This document shows, piece after piece, positions 1-6,294 of a DNA stretch of 6,997 nucleotides. Each line of letters opens with the position of its first letter. The first letter of the stretch is position 1. The stretch is from assembly GCA_937897245.1 (NCBI GenBank), contig CALCBO010000137.1:1-6997 (forward strand), given 5' to 3'. The translations under genes and the position numbers were made by a program. The notes under the pieces are model-generated. The model was not told where the DNA came from. It saw only the letters and a program-made list of their open reading frames with translations, and ran no database searches. The stretch is from an uncultured Caryophanales bacterium. Lineage in GTDB: Bacteria > Bacillota_I > Bacilli_A > RF39 > UBA660.

Positions 1-829
1 TATTATTATAATTATCTAAATTTTTCTTTTCTTTTTCTAATTCTTTTAAACTCTTCTCTAGTGTAGGTAATTCTTCTGGCATTGCACTTCCATTCTTTCT
101 AATCGCTTCTCTTACATTTTTTCCTACAATGAAATGAGCTTTATTTGCTTTACTTTCACCAGTTACATTTTCTATTTTTAACTTTGCTTCAGCCTGAGTA
201 ATTCGAAAAAGATTAGCAGCAAGTTCTTCACTCCCCATATTATCTAGAATATCTTCCCTGTATCTAAGTTTCTTCCTTTTCGCAATATCATTAGCAGTCT
301 CACCATTATAAAGACCTTTATAACCGCTATTATGAAATCTATCAAAGTTCTTAACCCCTGCTTTTTTAGCAGTAATATTTAAAGAATGGTTACCTTTTCT
401 TGTTAAATCTCTTTGATAAAATCTTTTTTCATCTTCAGTAAGTTCGCTATACTCTTTTTCAGAAAGTTCTTGTTTTCTTGTTTGAATGGCAAAATAAGTT
501 TGAGCTAAAGCAATAATTTTGATTCTTGGATTACAGTTTTGAACTATTAAATAACAGGCATATCTTGATAATTTATAATCAACAATTTTTCTAACTGTAT
601 TTGAACCAATACTAACCATTTTGTCCTTTAAGACAAAATGGTCTAAAGTACAATAATTACTACCTGTACAAGCATTCTCAGACTTTTTAATTACTCTATC
701 AAACTTTCTCCATTCTTTATATTCTAATACTTCCATTAATTCTCTAGCCAACCAATATTCACAACCATTCTCATCTATATGTTTTATATCTTCAAATAAT
801 TCTTTTGTATATTCTTTTATTTCATCCAC
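1..829 (-). CDS. dinD: DinD-family DNA-damage-inducible protein D (3' end cut by window edge)
   Basis: The 276 visible residues align along their whole length with E. coli DinD as I remember it. Matching blocks are EYWLARELMEVLEY (24-37, Bro-N-like start), DHFVLKDKMVSIGS (63-76), KLSRYACYLIVQN (86-98), ALAQTYFAIQTRKQEL (107-122), NSGYKGLYNG (167-176), LDNMGSEELAANLFRITQAE (195-214) and the tail MPEELPT (250-256). E. coli DinD has about 274 residues, so the stop probably lies only a few codons past the left edge. The start is GTG at 829; AAAGGA about 10 bases upstream is the ribosome binding site, and the next in-frame codon block upstream contains the comEC stop, so no earlier start is available. 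In E. coli DinD is SOS-induced and disassembles RecA-ssDNA filaments. The gene begins 18 bases after comEC with no promoter or LexA-type box visible between them, so it is probably co-transcribed with the competence genes. The family is seen and the role is inferred. Confidence 0.93.
   Translation of the reverse strand, partial: MDEIKEYTKELFEDIKHIDENGCEYWLARELMEVLEYKEWRKFDRVIKKSENACTGSNYCTLDHFVLKDKMVSIGSNTVRKIVDYKLSRYACYLIVQNCNPRIKIIALAQTYFAIQTRKQELSEKEYSELTEDEKRFYQRDLTRKGNHSLNITAKKAGVKNFDRFHNSGYKGLYNGETANDIAKRKKLRYREDILDNMGSEELAANLFRITQAEAKLKIENVTGESKANKAHFIVGKNVREAIRKNGSAMPEELPTLEKSLKELEKEKKNLDNYNN
615..642. repeat. Perfect 11-bp inverted repeat inside dinD
   Basis: ACCATTTTGTC (615-625) and GACAAAATGGT (632-642) are exact reverse complements separated by a 6-base loop. 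They lie in the dinD codons for the conserved DHFVLKDKMV stretch. No T-run follows on either strand, so this is not an ordinary terminator. It could be an mRNA hairpin in dinD, a protein-binding palindrome, or a coincidence of codon choice. Confidence 0.8.
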
Positions 830-847
830 TTTATCATCTTCCTTTCT

Positions 848-2893
848 TTATGATATATACTTCTCTATCTTCAAATTACTATTATTAAATCTTAAAGTAA
901 CACTACCATCTCTATCAGTCCTATATATTTTTGTATAATATTTCTTTAACCTTAAAAGAGTCTCCCTATTAGGATGTTTAAACTTATTATTCTTCCCAGC
1001 CGATACTAAAGCTATTTTAGGATTAACTTCATCTAAAAACCCCTCACTGCTACTATATTTACTACCATGATGACCTAATTTTAAAATATCTACATCCACC
1101 AAATCATAATTATTTAAAATGTACTCTTCACTATTAAAATTAGCATCTCCCATAAACAACATTTTATATTTACTATATTCAACATATAAAACAATACTAC
1201 TAGAATTCTCATCTCCCAAATCATGATTAATAGAATACATCTTAAAATCCCCTAATTCAAAATAAGTACCCTCTCTACATACTTCGACATTACCATGCCT
1301 CTTAATAACAGCTCTTTCTAAATAATTAAACTTTCCCTCATTAACAAACACTTTATCTACTTTAATCTTATCTAACAAATTTAAACTATCTCCTAAATGA
1401 TCATAATCTCCATGAGTTAACACTAAATAATCTAACTTCCTAATTCCTAAACTCTTAAGTAATGGATAAGTAGTCTGATAAAAAACAGATGTTTTACTTT
1501 TCCCATCGTAAGACATAATTCCCCCAGTATCAATAAGCATACTTTTTCCATTAGAATGAATTAAAAAAGAATCACCCTGTCCAACATCAATCATTTCAAT
1601 ATAATCACTTTGATCAAAATAAGGTATTAAAAAATGAATGAGTAAACAAAAAAAGAATAAACATAAAAAGACTTTCTTCTTACTTATTCCAAAGAGTAGT
1701 AATAAAACAAAATAAATAATATAAACTATAAAAGGAAGTCTCATAAAAACAATTTTTCCAAAATAAATCTTATTTAATAATAAAGAAACATTCTCTAAAA
1801 CACTAATTAAAACAAGAAAAATGTTATTTAAAAAAGGAAATAATAAAACTACTAAACTAAATGGAAAAATAATAACACTTACAAAAGGTACAAAGAATAA
1901 ATTATAAAATATACTACCTATATTAATTTGTTGAAAACTATATAGACTAATAGGTAATCCAACTAAAAAAGATAATAATGAAGCTTTAAGCAAAGACTTA
2001 AAATAATTCTTATCCTGTATCATATCTCCCAATAGTAATAAGAAATAACTAATCACATAAGAATATAAAAAACCAACATCAAAACAATTATATGGATTAA
2101 CAAATAAAGAAATAGAAAGAATTAGAATACACAACTCTTCTCCTCCAACATAAAAATAATATTCTTTATTGATTGTAAATAGAATATAAAATAATATTCC
2201 TCTAAACATCGAAGTAGTATTACCTACAAACAACCAATATAATAATAAAATAAATATAGTTATTATAAATACTTTTTTCTTATTCTTTATAAATCTTCCT
2301 AACAATTTATCTATTAATTGTACTAAGAGAGTAATATGCATCCCACTTATTGCGAATAAATGACTAATTCCATTCTCTTGATAACTTCTTTTAACCTTAT
2401 CATTTAAATAACTCTTATCTCCTAATATAAAAGTATAAAGATAAGGATTATTAGAAAAGCGTTTAATTAATCGTTCTTTTAATAAATAAAAAATATTATA
2501 ATTCTTCTTTAGTATCTTATAAGAATTAACTTTCATTGAATAATAAATACCTTGTCTTTTAAGATACTCCCTATAATTAAACAAATACTTTGTCGTATTT
2601 CTGTTAGGTATTTTAAAATCTCCTTCTACTTTTATACTATCTCCTAAATGTAGATTAACTTTCTTATCTTTAATATAATAATTAGCTATAATTGTTTCTT
2701 TATTTTTTAAATATAATCTCAAACTATTATCTTTTTTTATTATCTTAGTAATAACTCCATAAAACTCATGAGTATTAATATCAATAATACTTTTTCTCTC
2801 ACTATTAATAAATATAAATGTATATAATATAGCTAATAAAAATATAATATAATACATATATTTACACAGTAATATTTTCCTTAATCTGAGCAA
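848..2893 (-). CDS. comEC: ComEC competence channel with C-terminal metallo-beta-lactamase-fold domain
   Basis: ComEC is the inner-membrane channel that takes up single-stranded DNA during transformation. From the TTG start the protein has 681 residues, somewhat shorter than B. subtilis ComEC (about 776). Order: a short basic N-terminus and one membrane helix (about 13-29), a DUF4131/OB-like outer domain (about 40-130), the polytopic Competence domain (about 170-425) opened by the signature HLFAISGMHI (178-187), then the metallo-beta-lactamase-like nuclease domain (about 430-675). That domain keeps DVGQGDS (436-442), IDTGG (454-458), THGDYDHLGD (493-502), MGDAN (581-585), LGHHGSKYSSS (606-616) and KHPN (639-642), so the metal site looks intact. 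There is no cysteine in residues 11-254, so the disulfide reported in the outer loop of B. subtilis ComEC is absent. Two starts compete. TTG at 2893 has AGGAG 9 bases upstream but overlaps comEA by 32 bases; ATG at 2857 lies 4 bases after the comEA stop but has no close ribosome binding site. dinD follows after 18 bases. Confidence 0.96.
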   Translation of the reverse strand: MLRLRKILLCKYMYYIIFLLAILYTFIFINSERKSIIDINTHEFYGVITKIIKKDNSLRLYLKNKETIIANYYIKDKKVNLHLGDSIKVEGDFKIPNRNTTKYLFNYREYLKRQGIYYSMKVNSYKILKKNYNIFYLLKERLIKRFSNNPYLYTFILGDKSYLNDKVKRSYQENGISHLFAISGMHITLLVQLIDKLLGRFIKNKKKVFIITIFILLLYWLFVGNTTSMFRGILFYILFTINKEYYFYVGGEELCILILSISLFVNPYNCFDVGFLYSYVISYFLLLLGDMIQDKNYFKSLLKASLLSFLVGLPISLYSFQQINIGSIFYNLFFVPFVSVIIFPFSLVVLLFPFLNNIFLVLISVLENVSLLLNKIYFGKIVFMRLPFIVYIIYFVLLLLFGISKKKVFLCLFFFCLLIHFLIPYFDQSDYIEMIDVGQGDSFLIHSNGKSMLIDTGGIMSYDGKSKTSVFYQTTYPLLKSLGIRKLDYLVLTHGDYDHLGDSLNLLDKIKVDKVFVNEGKFNYLERAVIKRHGNVEVCREGTYFELGDFKMYSINHDLGDENSSSIVLYVEYSKYKMLFMGDANFNSEEYILNNYDLVDVDILKLGHHGSKYSSSEGFLDEVNPKIALVSAGKNNKFKHPNRETLLRLKKYYTKIYRTDRDGSVTLRFNNSNLKIEKYIS

Positions 2894-3587
2894 ATGTACT
2901 ATCTCCTATTCCTGATACTTTAGTAATATCTTCAATACTTTGAAAAGGACCATTAGTCTCTCGATAATTAACTATATCTTTAGCTTTAGCCTCTCCTATA
3001 CCTGGTAAAGTCTTTAATTCTTCTACTCCAGCTGAATTAATAGATATTTTACCTCCATCACTTACTTTATTATTACTATCAGTACTACTACTATTATTCT
3101 CTATACAAGCATCATTCTTTAAAGAATTATCATCTGGTTTATTACACTTTTCTTGAACTACTTTTTCTTTTTCTTTAGTAACTTCAAATTCTCTTACTTG
3201 ATCTTTACTATATATTATTATTACCATCTCATCTTTTATTTTTAAACTTAGATTAATAACTGAAGTATCAGCATTATCAGTAAGTCCACCTGCTTGTTCA
3301 ATTACATCAATTACTCTAGAATCAGCTTTTAAAGTATAAATTCCTGGCATGTTAATCTCACCTTTAATATCGACTTTAAATTCCTCTGTATTATCATCTT
3401 CTTTTTTATTCACCTTCTTTTTACTAGTATTTTTCTTTTCTGTTAATAATGATATACTATCTTTCTTCTTCCCTTTAGGTTTCAGTGAAATAAACCCTAT
3501 TATTAATAAACCTCCTAGTAGAATTGTAATAAATATTCCCATTATAATTTGTTTTCGATAACGATAATGAAATGTTATAAAAACCAC
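2862..3587 (-). CDS. comEA: ComEA DNA receptor (membrane anchor, SLBB, helix-hairpin-helix)
   Basis: ComEA is the membrane-anchored DNA receptor that hands double-stranded DNA to the uptake machinery. Reading 241 codons, the protein shows a basic cytoplasmic start (HYRYRK, 7-12), one membrane helix (about 16-34), a lysine-rich stalk (38-66), a beta-grasp SLBB domain (about 71-126, with GEINMPGIYTL and AGGLTDNAD), a polar Ser/Asn/Asp linker with two cysteines (C148, C161), and the DNA-binding helix-hairpin-helix pair (about 180-240). The two hairpins are PGIGEAKAKDIVNYRE (195-210) and SGIGD (225-229). This is the family's standard layout. The start is unsettled: the strong Shine-Dalgarno AGGAGGTGG (3592-3584) physically includes the GTG at 3587, so that GTG is unlikely to be the initiator. 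The in-frame codon at proper spacing is ATA (3578), and the first ATG (3542) would remove the basic start and lacks a ribosome binding site. The gene sits directly before comEC, as in many Bacillota. Confidence 0.95.
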   Translation of the reverse strand: MVFITFHYRYRKQIIMGIFITILLGGLLIIGFISLKPKGKKKDSISLLTEKKNTSKKKVNKKEDDNTEEFKVDIKGEINMPGIYTLKADSRVIDVIEQAGGLTDNADTSVINLSLKIKDEMVIIIYSKDQVREFEVTKEKEKVVQEKCNKPDDNSLKNDACIENNSSSTDSNNKVSDGGKISINSAGVEELKTLPGIGEAKAKDIVNYRETNGPFQSIEDITKVSGIGDSTFAQIKENITV

Positions 3588-3604
3588 CTCCTAAATAATT
3601 ATTC

Positions 3605-3634
3605 AAAAAAAAAGAAAAGTCTTCCAACTTTTTC
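3605..3634 (-). terminator. Weak intrinsic terminator or attenuator between the DHH gene and comEA
   Basis: On the minus strand AAAAGT-(TGGAAG)-ACTTTT forms a 6-bp stem (3615-3620 with 3627-3632). It is extended by a bulged G-C pair and, after one C, followed by nine T (3613-3605). It starts at the stop codon of the DHH gene. The stem is A+T-rich with only one or two G-C pairs, so it is probably leaky. Only about 13 bases separate its T-tail from the comEA Shine-Dalgarno sequence, which leaves no room for a promoter there. Confidence 0.55.
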
Positions 3635-4728
3635 TATCTTTTTCTATATTTTTTTACTTGTTTTCTTCTAATAATTGGTGGTTCTTCAAGTATTGTTTCA
3701 TCATCACTAACTCCAATTGGTACTTTTGCCATTAATTCTTCTTCAACTTCTAAAAGATTTTTATTATATACTTTGGCTCCAGCACTTTGTCTGTTACCTC
3801 CACCATGTAACTCTTGCATAATTTGCCCAACATCAACTCTTTTTCCTCCACGAGCTGAAATATGTATTCCCCCATCAATTACATAACCTAATGCAAAAGA
3901 TGCATCTATTCCATGAAACTTCATCATTCTATCAGCTGCTTTAGCATAATCTTCTTTTAAATAAATAGACTCAGGAGCATTACGATTAAGAGTAAAAGAT
4001 ACTTGAATAGGAGCTAATAATGAATCACTATATTTCTTTATAATAGTTCCATTTATTATTAAATTACTAATTCTACAGAAACTATCAAATTCTTCTAAAA
4101 ACAAACTATTTACATAATCTATATCAGCACCTTTATCAATAAGTTTTTCTGCTACATCATGAGTTCTTGAACTAGTATTTTGTTTAAAACGATGAGTATC
4201 TAAACTAATACCCGCTAATAAATAATTCGCAACATCCCTTGGATATTTTAAATGAGCAACCCAAAGTACTCTAGCTACTATTTCTGATGCACTACTAACT
4301 TTAGTACTAATAAAATTATATGGTGATTTTATTGTATCTTCATCTACAGAATGATGATCTATTACTATAATATCTCCAACTTTATCTAAAGAATCTCCAA
4401 CAGATATCATATGCTTCTTATTAACATCAGTAACTAATAATAAAGATTTTTCATTACATAAATTTAAGAAATCACTTTTCTTAATAATTGGAAATCTTCC
4501 TTCACTCTCTTTTAATATTCTCCGAACTCCTGGTTCAATTATTGTCTCATCATCATCTATAATAATATAAGCATCACGATGAAGAGACTTAGCTAACATA
4601 TAAAGACCTATCGCTGAACCTACAGAATCAAAATCAGGACTATTATGACCCACTATAAAAACATTTGAACTCTCTAATATTTTAGAAGTCAATAAAAGCC
4701 TTAATTCTCTAATCTTACCCGAATTCAT
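3634..4728 (-). CDS. Stand-alone GdpP-type DHH/DHHA1 phosphoesterase (likely c-di-AMP phosphodiesterase)
   Basis: From ATG 4728 the product has 364 residues. It matches the DHH and DHHA1 domains that form the C-terminal half of GdpP, the enzyme that cleaves cyclic di-AMP. Metal-site motifs are all present: VGHNSPDFDSVGSAIGL (26-42; H28, D32, D34), TDVN (100-103), IDHH (123-126) and AGISLDTHRF (172-181, D177). DHHA1 follows with ISARGGKRVDVGQIM (290-304) and GGGNRQSAGA (309-318). The usual GGGH signature reads GGGN here. Unlike full GdpP (about 650 residues) there are no membrane helices, PAS or degenerate GGDEF domain, so the protein should be soluble. SRTHDVAEKLIDKGAD and AADRMMKFHGIDASF-type sequence favours GdpP over NrnA/Pde2, but nanoRNA or pApA cleavage is possible. 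The C-terminal tail is basic (RRKQVKKYRKR). ATG 4728 is chosen because GAGGAG lies 9 bases upstream; an in-frame ATG at 4767 lies between the -10 box and that site and has no ribosome binding site. Confidence 0.9.
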   Translation of the reverse strand: MNSGKIRELRLLLTSKILESSNVFIVGHNSPDFDSVGSAIGLYMLAKSLHRDAYIIIDDDETIIEPGVRRILKESEGRFPIIKKSDFLNLCNEKSLLLVTDVNKKHMISVGDSLDKVGDIIVIDHHSVDEDTIKSPYNFISTKVSSASEIVARVLWVAHLKYPRDVANYLLAGISLDTHRFKQNTSSRTHDVAEKLIDKGADIDYVNSLFLEEFDSFCRISNLIINGTIIKKYSDSLLAPIQVSFTLNRNAPESIYLKEDYAKAADRMMKFHGIDASFALGYVIDGGIHISARGGKRVDVGQIMQELHGGGNRQSAGAKVYNKNLLEVEEELMAKVPIGVSDDETILEEPPIIRRKQVKKYRKR

Positions 4729-4757
4729 GGCCACTCTCTCCTCTTTAAAACAGCTAT

Positions 4758-4786
4758 AATATATCATAATACTTAAAAAAATGCAA
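4758..4786 (-). promoter_or_regulatory. Sigma-A-like promoter for the DHH-comEA-comEC-dinD unit
   Basis: On the minus strand TTGCAT (4786-4781), 17 bases, then TATATT (4763-4758). The -10 box matches the consensus in five of six positions and the -35 box matches TTG only. Transcription would start near 4751, about 20 bases before the ATG at 4728, and the leader would contain the GAGGAG ribosome binding site. The promoter begins right after the ftsW terminator T-tail, as expected for a new transcription unit. Confidence 0.6.
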
Positions 4787-4787
4787 T

Positions 4788-4809
4788 AAAAAAGAAGTCA
4801 TCAGACTTC
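4788..4809 (-). terminator. Intrinsic terminator of the ftsW-like gene
   Basis: Minus-strand GAAGTC-(TGAT)-GACTTC makes a perfect 6-bp stem (4809-4804 with 4799-4794) with a 4-base loop, followed by six T (4793-4788). It begins 2 bases after the ftsW-like TAG stop. Confidence 0.8.
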
Positions 4810-4811
4810 CC

Positions 4812-5951
4812 CTATCTTTTTCTATGTTCACCAAGGATTCCATTTTCTACACTAACTCTTTGCACAATAGTTAAAGCTGCAATCAAACAGATTGTAAAAC
4901 TACCACCATAACTCATAAAAGGAAGTGGTACTCCAGTCATCGGCATTAATCCCATAATACCCATTAAATTAATCACAATATGTACAAAAATATATGTAGC
5001 TACTCCATAACACATAATAGCTCCTCTATTATTAGGAGATTTTCTACCAATCCATAATATTCTAAATAATACAAATATATATAATAAAATCAAAATAACT
5101 CCAGTAACAACACCTAACTCTTCAACAATAATTGCAAAAATAAAGTCTGTATAAGGTTCTGGTAAATATAAATATTTTTGCGTAGAATTACCAAGTCCTA
5201 CACCTGTTAATCCCCCATTATTAATAGCTATATAACAATTACAAACTTGATTACCATTATCTAAAATCTTATCACAAGGTCTTGAAAAATCAAATCTATC
5301 TAACTGTCTTTCTAATAAAACACCTTTACCACTTCCAATTAAAGAAAAAACAACAACAGTAACAATACCTAAACCTGCAAAAATAGTTTTATATTTAATC
5401 TCTTTCGCAATTGGTACAACAAAGAATATAGAACTCACAATAGCACAATATATAATAGTAGTACCCAAATCAGGTTGAATAAAAATTAATCCCGCAATAA
5501 CTGCACATATTGCCATCGGAAATAGACATTTCCCCCATTTATTTAAATATTTACTATTCCGCTCATAATAATAAGCCAAAAAGACTATTGTAATTACTTT
5601 AATAAATTCACTAGGTTGTACACTAAAAAAACCTAAGTCAAACCAACTAATAGCTTGATTCTGAGCAGTACCTATAATCAATAAAGTAACTAAAGAAGCA
5701 ATACCTATTAATAATAATCCCCAAGAAAAAAATCCATAAGACTTAGTATTAAACCGAATCATAACTAAAAACAAAACAAAACCAATTAATAAAAAAACAC
5801 CTTGTTTTATAAAATAATTATATGGACTAACCGCATGAGACATATAAGCAGTAACATTACTAGCAGAAAACACCATAATTAAACCAAATATAAATAATAC
5901 TAAAGTAACTAACAATAAAGGTTTATCAATATATTTAATAATCTTTCTCAT
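4812..5951 (-). CDS. ftsW: SEDS-family peptidoglycan polymerase, FtsW/RodA type
   Basis: SEDS proteins polymerise lipid II into glycan strands together with a class B penicillin-binding protein, in the septum (FtsW), the side wall (RodA) or the spore cortex (SpoVE). From ATG 5951 the product has 379 residues and about ten membrane helices, the normal family size. Family landmarks are VFSAS (27-31), VQPSEFIK (111-118), QPDLGTT (159-165), AINNGGLTGVGLGNSTQK (242-259), YLPEPYTDFIFAIIVEELG (262-280) with D269 in the loop thought to carry the essential aspartate, and GVPLPFMSYGGS (340-351). The GLGNSTQKYLYLPE and LPFMSYGGS versions lean towards FtsW/SpoVE rather than RodA. The outer loop before it contains three cysteines (C226, C237, C239), which is unusual. 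ATG 5951 is preferred because AAGGG lies 8 bases upstream; an in-frame ATG at 5993 would add 14 residues and lies upstream of the apparent -10 box. The gene stands alone, bounded by a promoter and a terminator, next to no division or rod gene. Confidence 0.93.
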   Translation of the reverse strand: MRKIIKYIDKPLLLVTLVLFIFGLIMVFSASNVTAYMSHAVSPYNYFIKQGVFLLIGFVLFLVMIRFNTKSYGFFSWGLLLIGIASLVTLLIIGTAQNQAISWFDLGFFSVQPSEFIKVITIVFLAYYYERNSKYLNKWGKCLFPMAICAVIAGLIFIQPDLGTTIIYCAIVSSIFFVVPIAKEIKYKTIFAGLGIVTVVVFSLIGSGKGVLLERQLDRFDFSRPCDKILDNGNQVCNCYIAINNGGLTGVGLGNSTQKYLYLPEPYTDFIFAIIVEELGVVTGVILILLYIFVLFRILWIGRKSPNNRGAIMCYGVATYIFVHIVINLMGIMGLMPMTGVPLPFMSYGGSFTICLIAALTIVQRVSVENGILGEHRKR

Positions 5952-5972
5952 GCTATCATCCCTTCTATAATA

Positions 5973-5981
5973 AATATACCA
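5973..5981 (-). promoter_or_regulatory. Extended -10 promoter for the ftsW-like gene
   Basis: Minus-strand TGGTATATT: the -10 box TATATT (5978-5973) is preceded by TG at the extended -10 position (5981-5980). There is no good -35 box 17 bases further upstream. Start of transcription would be near 5966, giving a leader of about 15 bases that holds AAGGG. Confidence 0.45.
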
Positions 5982-6019
5982 CAAAATAAACAAATTAAAT
6001 TATAATTCTTCATAAAAAT

Positions 6020-6051
6020 CACAAAAAATGTAAAATAACATACTCTATACT
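6020..6051 (+). promoter_or_regulatory. Promoter region of the YjcZ-like gene, sigma-K-like motif
   Basis: CACA (6020-6023), then CATACTCTA (6039-6047), with 16 bases between AC and CATA. This fits the B. subtilis sigma-K pattern AC-N16/17-CATANNNTA. A sigma-A-like -10 box TATACT (6046-6051) overlaps it but has no recognisable -35 box. In DNA this AT-rich either match could be chance, and the sigma-K reading gains weight only from the sporulation-type protein downstream. Confidence 0.4.
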
Positions 6052-6073
6052 AGATTAGTAAAGGAGGGATTAT

Positions 6074-6226
6074 ATGTATTACTATGGTGGTGGAAGTACT
6101 TGTTGTCCAAATACTACTTCTTATTATTATCCCATATATCAAGGAAATAATAACTCTAATTATGCAATTATCTTAGTACTATTCATTCTATTAGTAATTA
6201 TTATTGGTACTAGATGGACTAATTAA
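6074..6226 (+). CDS. YjcZ/SscA-like tiny membrane protein (50 residues)
   Basis: A 50-residue protein in two parts. The head (1-30) is rich in Tyr, Gly, Asn and Ser and contains MYYYGGGSTCC with adjacent Cys10-Cys11. The tail (30-45) is one hydrophobic helix, YAIILVLFILLVIIIG, closed by TRWTN. The tail resembles the FALIVVLFILLIIVG-type helix of the tiny YjcZ/SscA sporulation proteins of Bacillus, which have a Gly/Tyr-rich start; SscA helps spore-coat assembly. The ATG at 6074 has an ideal ribosome binding site, AAGGAGG (6061-6067), 6 bases upstream. The gene diverges from the ftsW-like gene with 122 bases between the start codons, and a terminator follows 2 bases after its stop. That full set of signals supports a real gene in spite of its size. 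Family assignment is by pattern memory and should be treated as probable; the function in this organism is unknown. Confidence 0.78.
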   Translation: MYYYGGGSTCCPNTTSYYYPIYQGNNNSNYAIILVLFILLVIIIGTRWTN

Positions 6227-6227
6227 T

Positions 6228-6251
6228 AAAAAGAACAACTAGTTCTTTTTT
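6228..6251 (+). terminator. Intrinsic terminator of the YjcZ-like gene
   Basis: AAAAAGAAC (6228-6236), loop AACTA, GTTCTTTTT (6242-6250): a perfect 9-bp stem whose right arm merges into a run of six T. It starts 2 bases after the TAA stop. The mirror-image A-run also lets it work on the minus strand. Confidence 0.82.
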
Positions 6252-6278
6252 GACATTTATTATTATTATTCTTATAAT
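6250..6278 (+). promoter_or_regulatory. Perfect-consensus sigma-A promoter
   Basis: TTGACA (6250-6255), exactly 17 bases, TATAAT (6273-6278): both hexamers and the spacing are consensus. The first T bases of the -35 box are the last of the preceding terminator tail. Transcription should start near 6285, only about 10 bases before the ATG at 6295, so the leader is very short and holds little more than GGTGA. Confidence 0.85.
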
Positions 6279-6294
6279 ATCTATTGGTGATTTT

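Noticed and set aside
3349..3561. Plus-strand ORF of 70 codons
   Set aside because: It lies antisense inside comEA, has Phe/Ser-rich low-complexity sequence that mirrors the lysine-rich stalk codons, and has no ribosome binding site.
3588..3606. ComK-type (AAAA-N5-TTTT) competence boxes before comEA
   Set aside because: A- and T-runs are everywhere in this DNA, there is little space before comEA, and no paired boxes with the right spacing were recognisable.
4729..4767. Upstream in-frame ATG (4767) as the start of the DHH protein
   Set aside because: It sits between the -10 box and the ribosome binding site, upstream of the likely transcript start, and adds 13 residues unlike the family; ATG 4728 has a proper GAGGAG.
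5952..5993. Upstream in-frame ATG (5993) as the start of the FtsW-like protein
   Set aside because: The extension spans the apparent promoter and lacks a ribosome binding site, while ATG 5951 has AAGGG at 8 bases.
6233..6245. GAAC-N5-GTTC resembling a Bacillota LexA/SOS box
   Set aside because: The LexA box needs a 4-base spacer, and this motif is fully explained by the terminator stem of the mini-gene. No other such box was seen near dinD.
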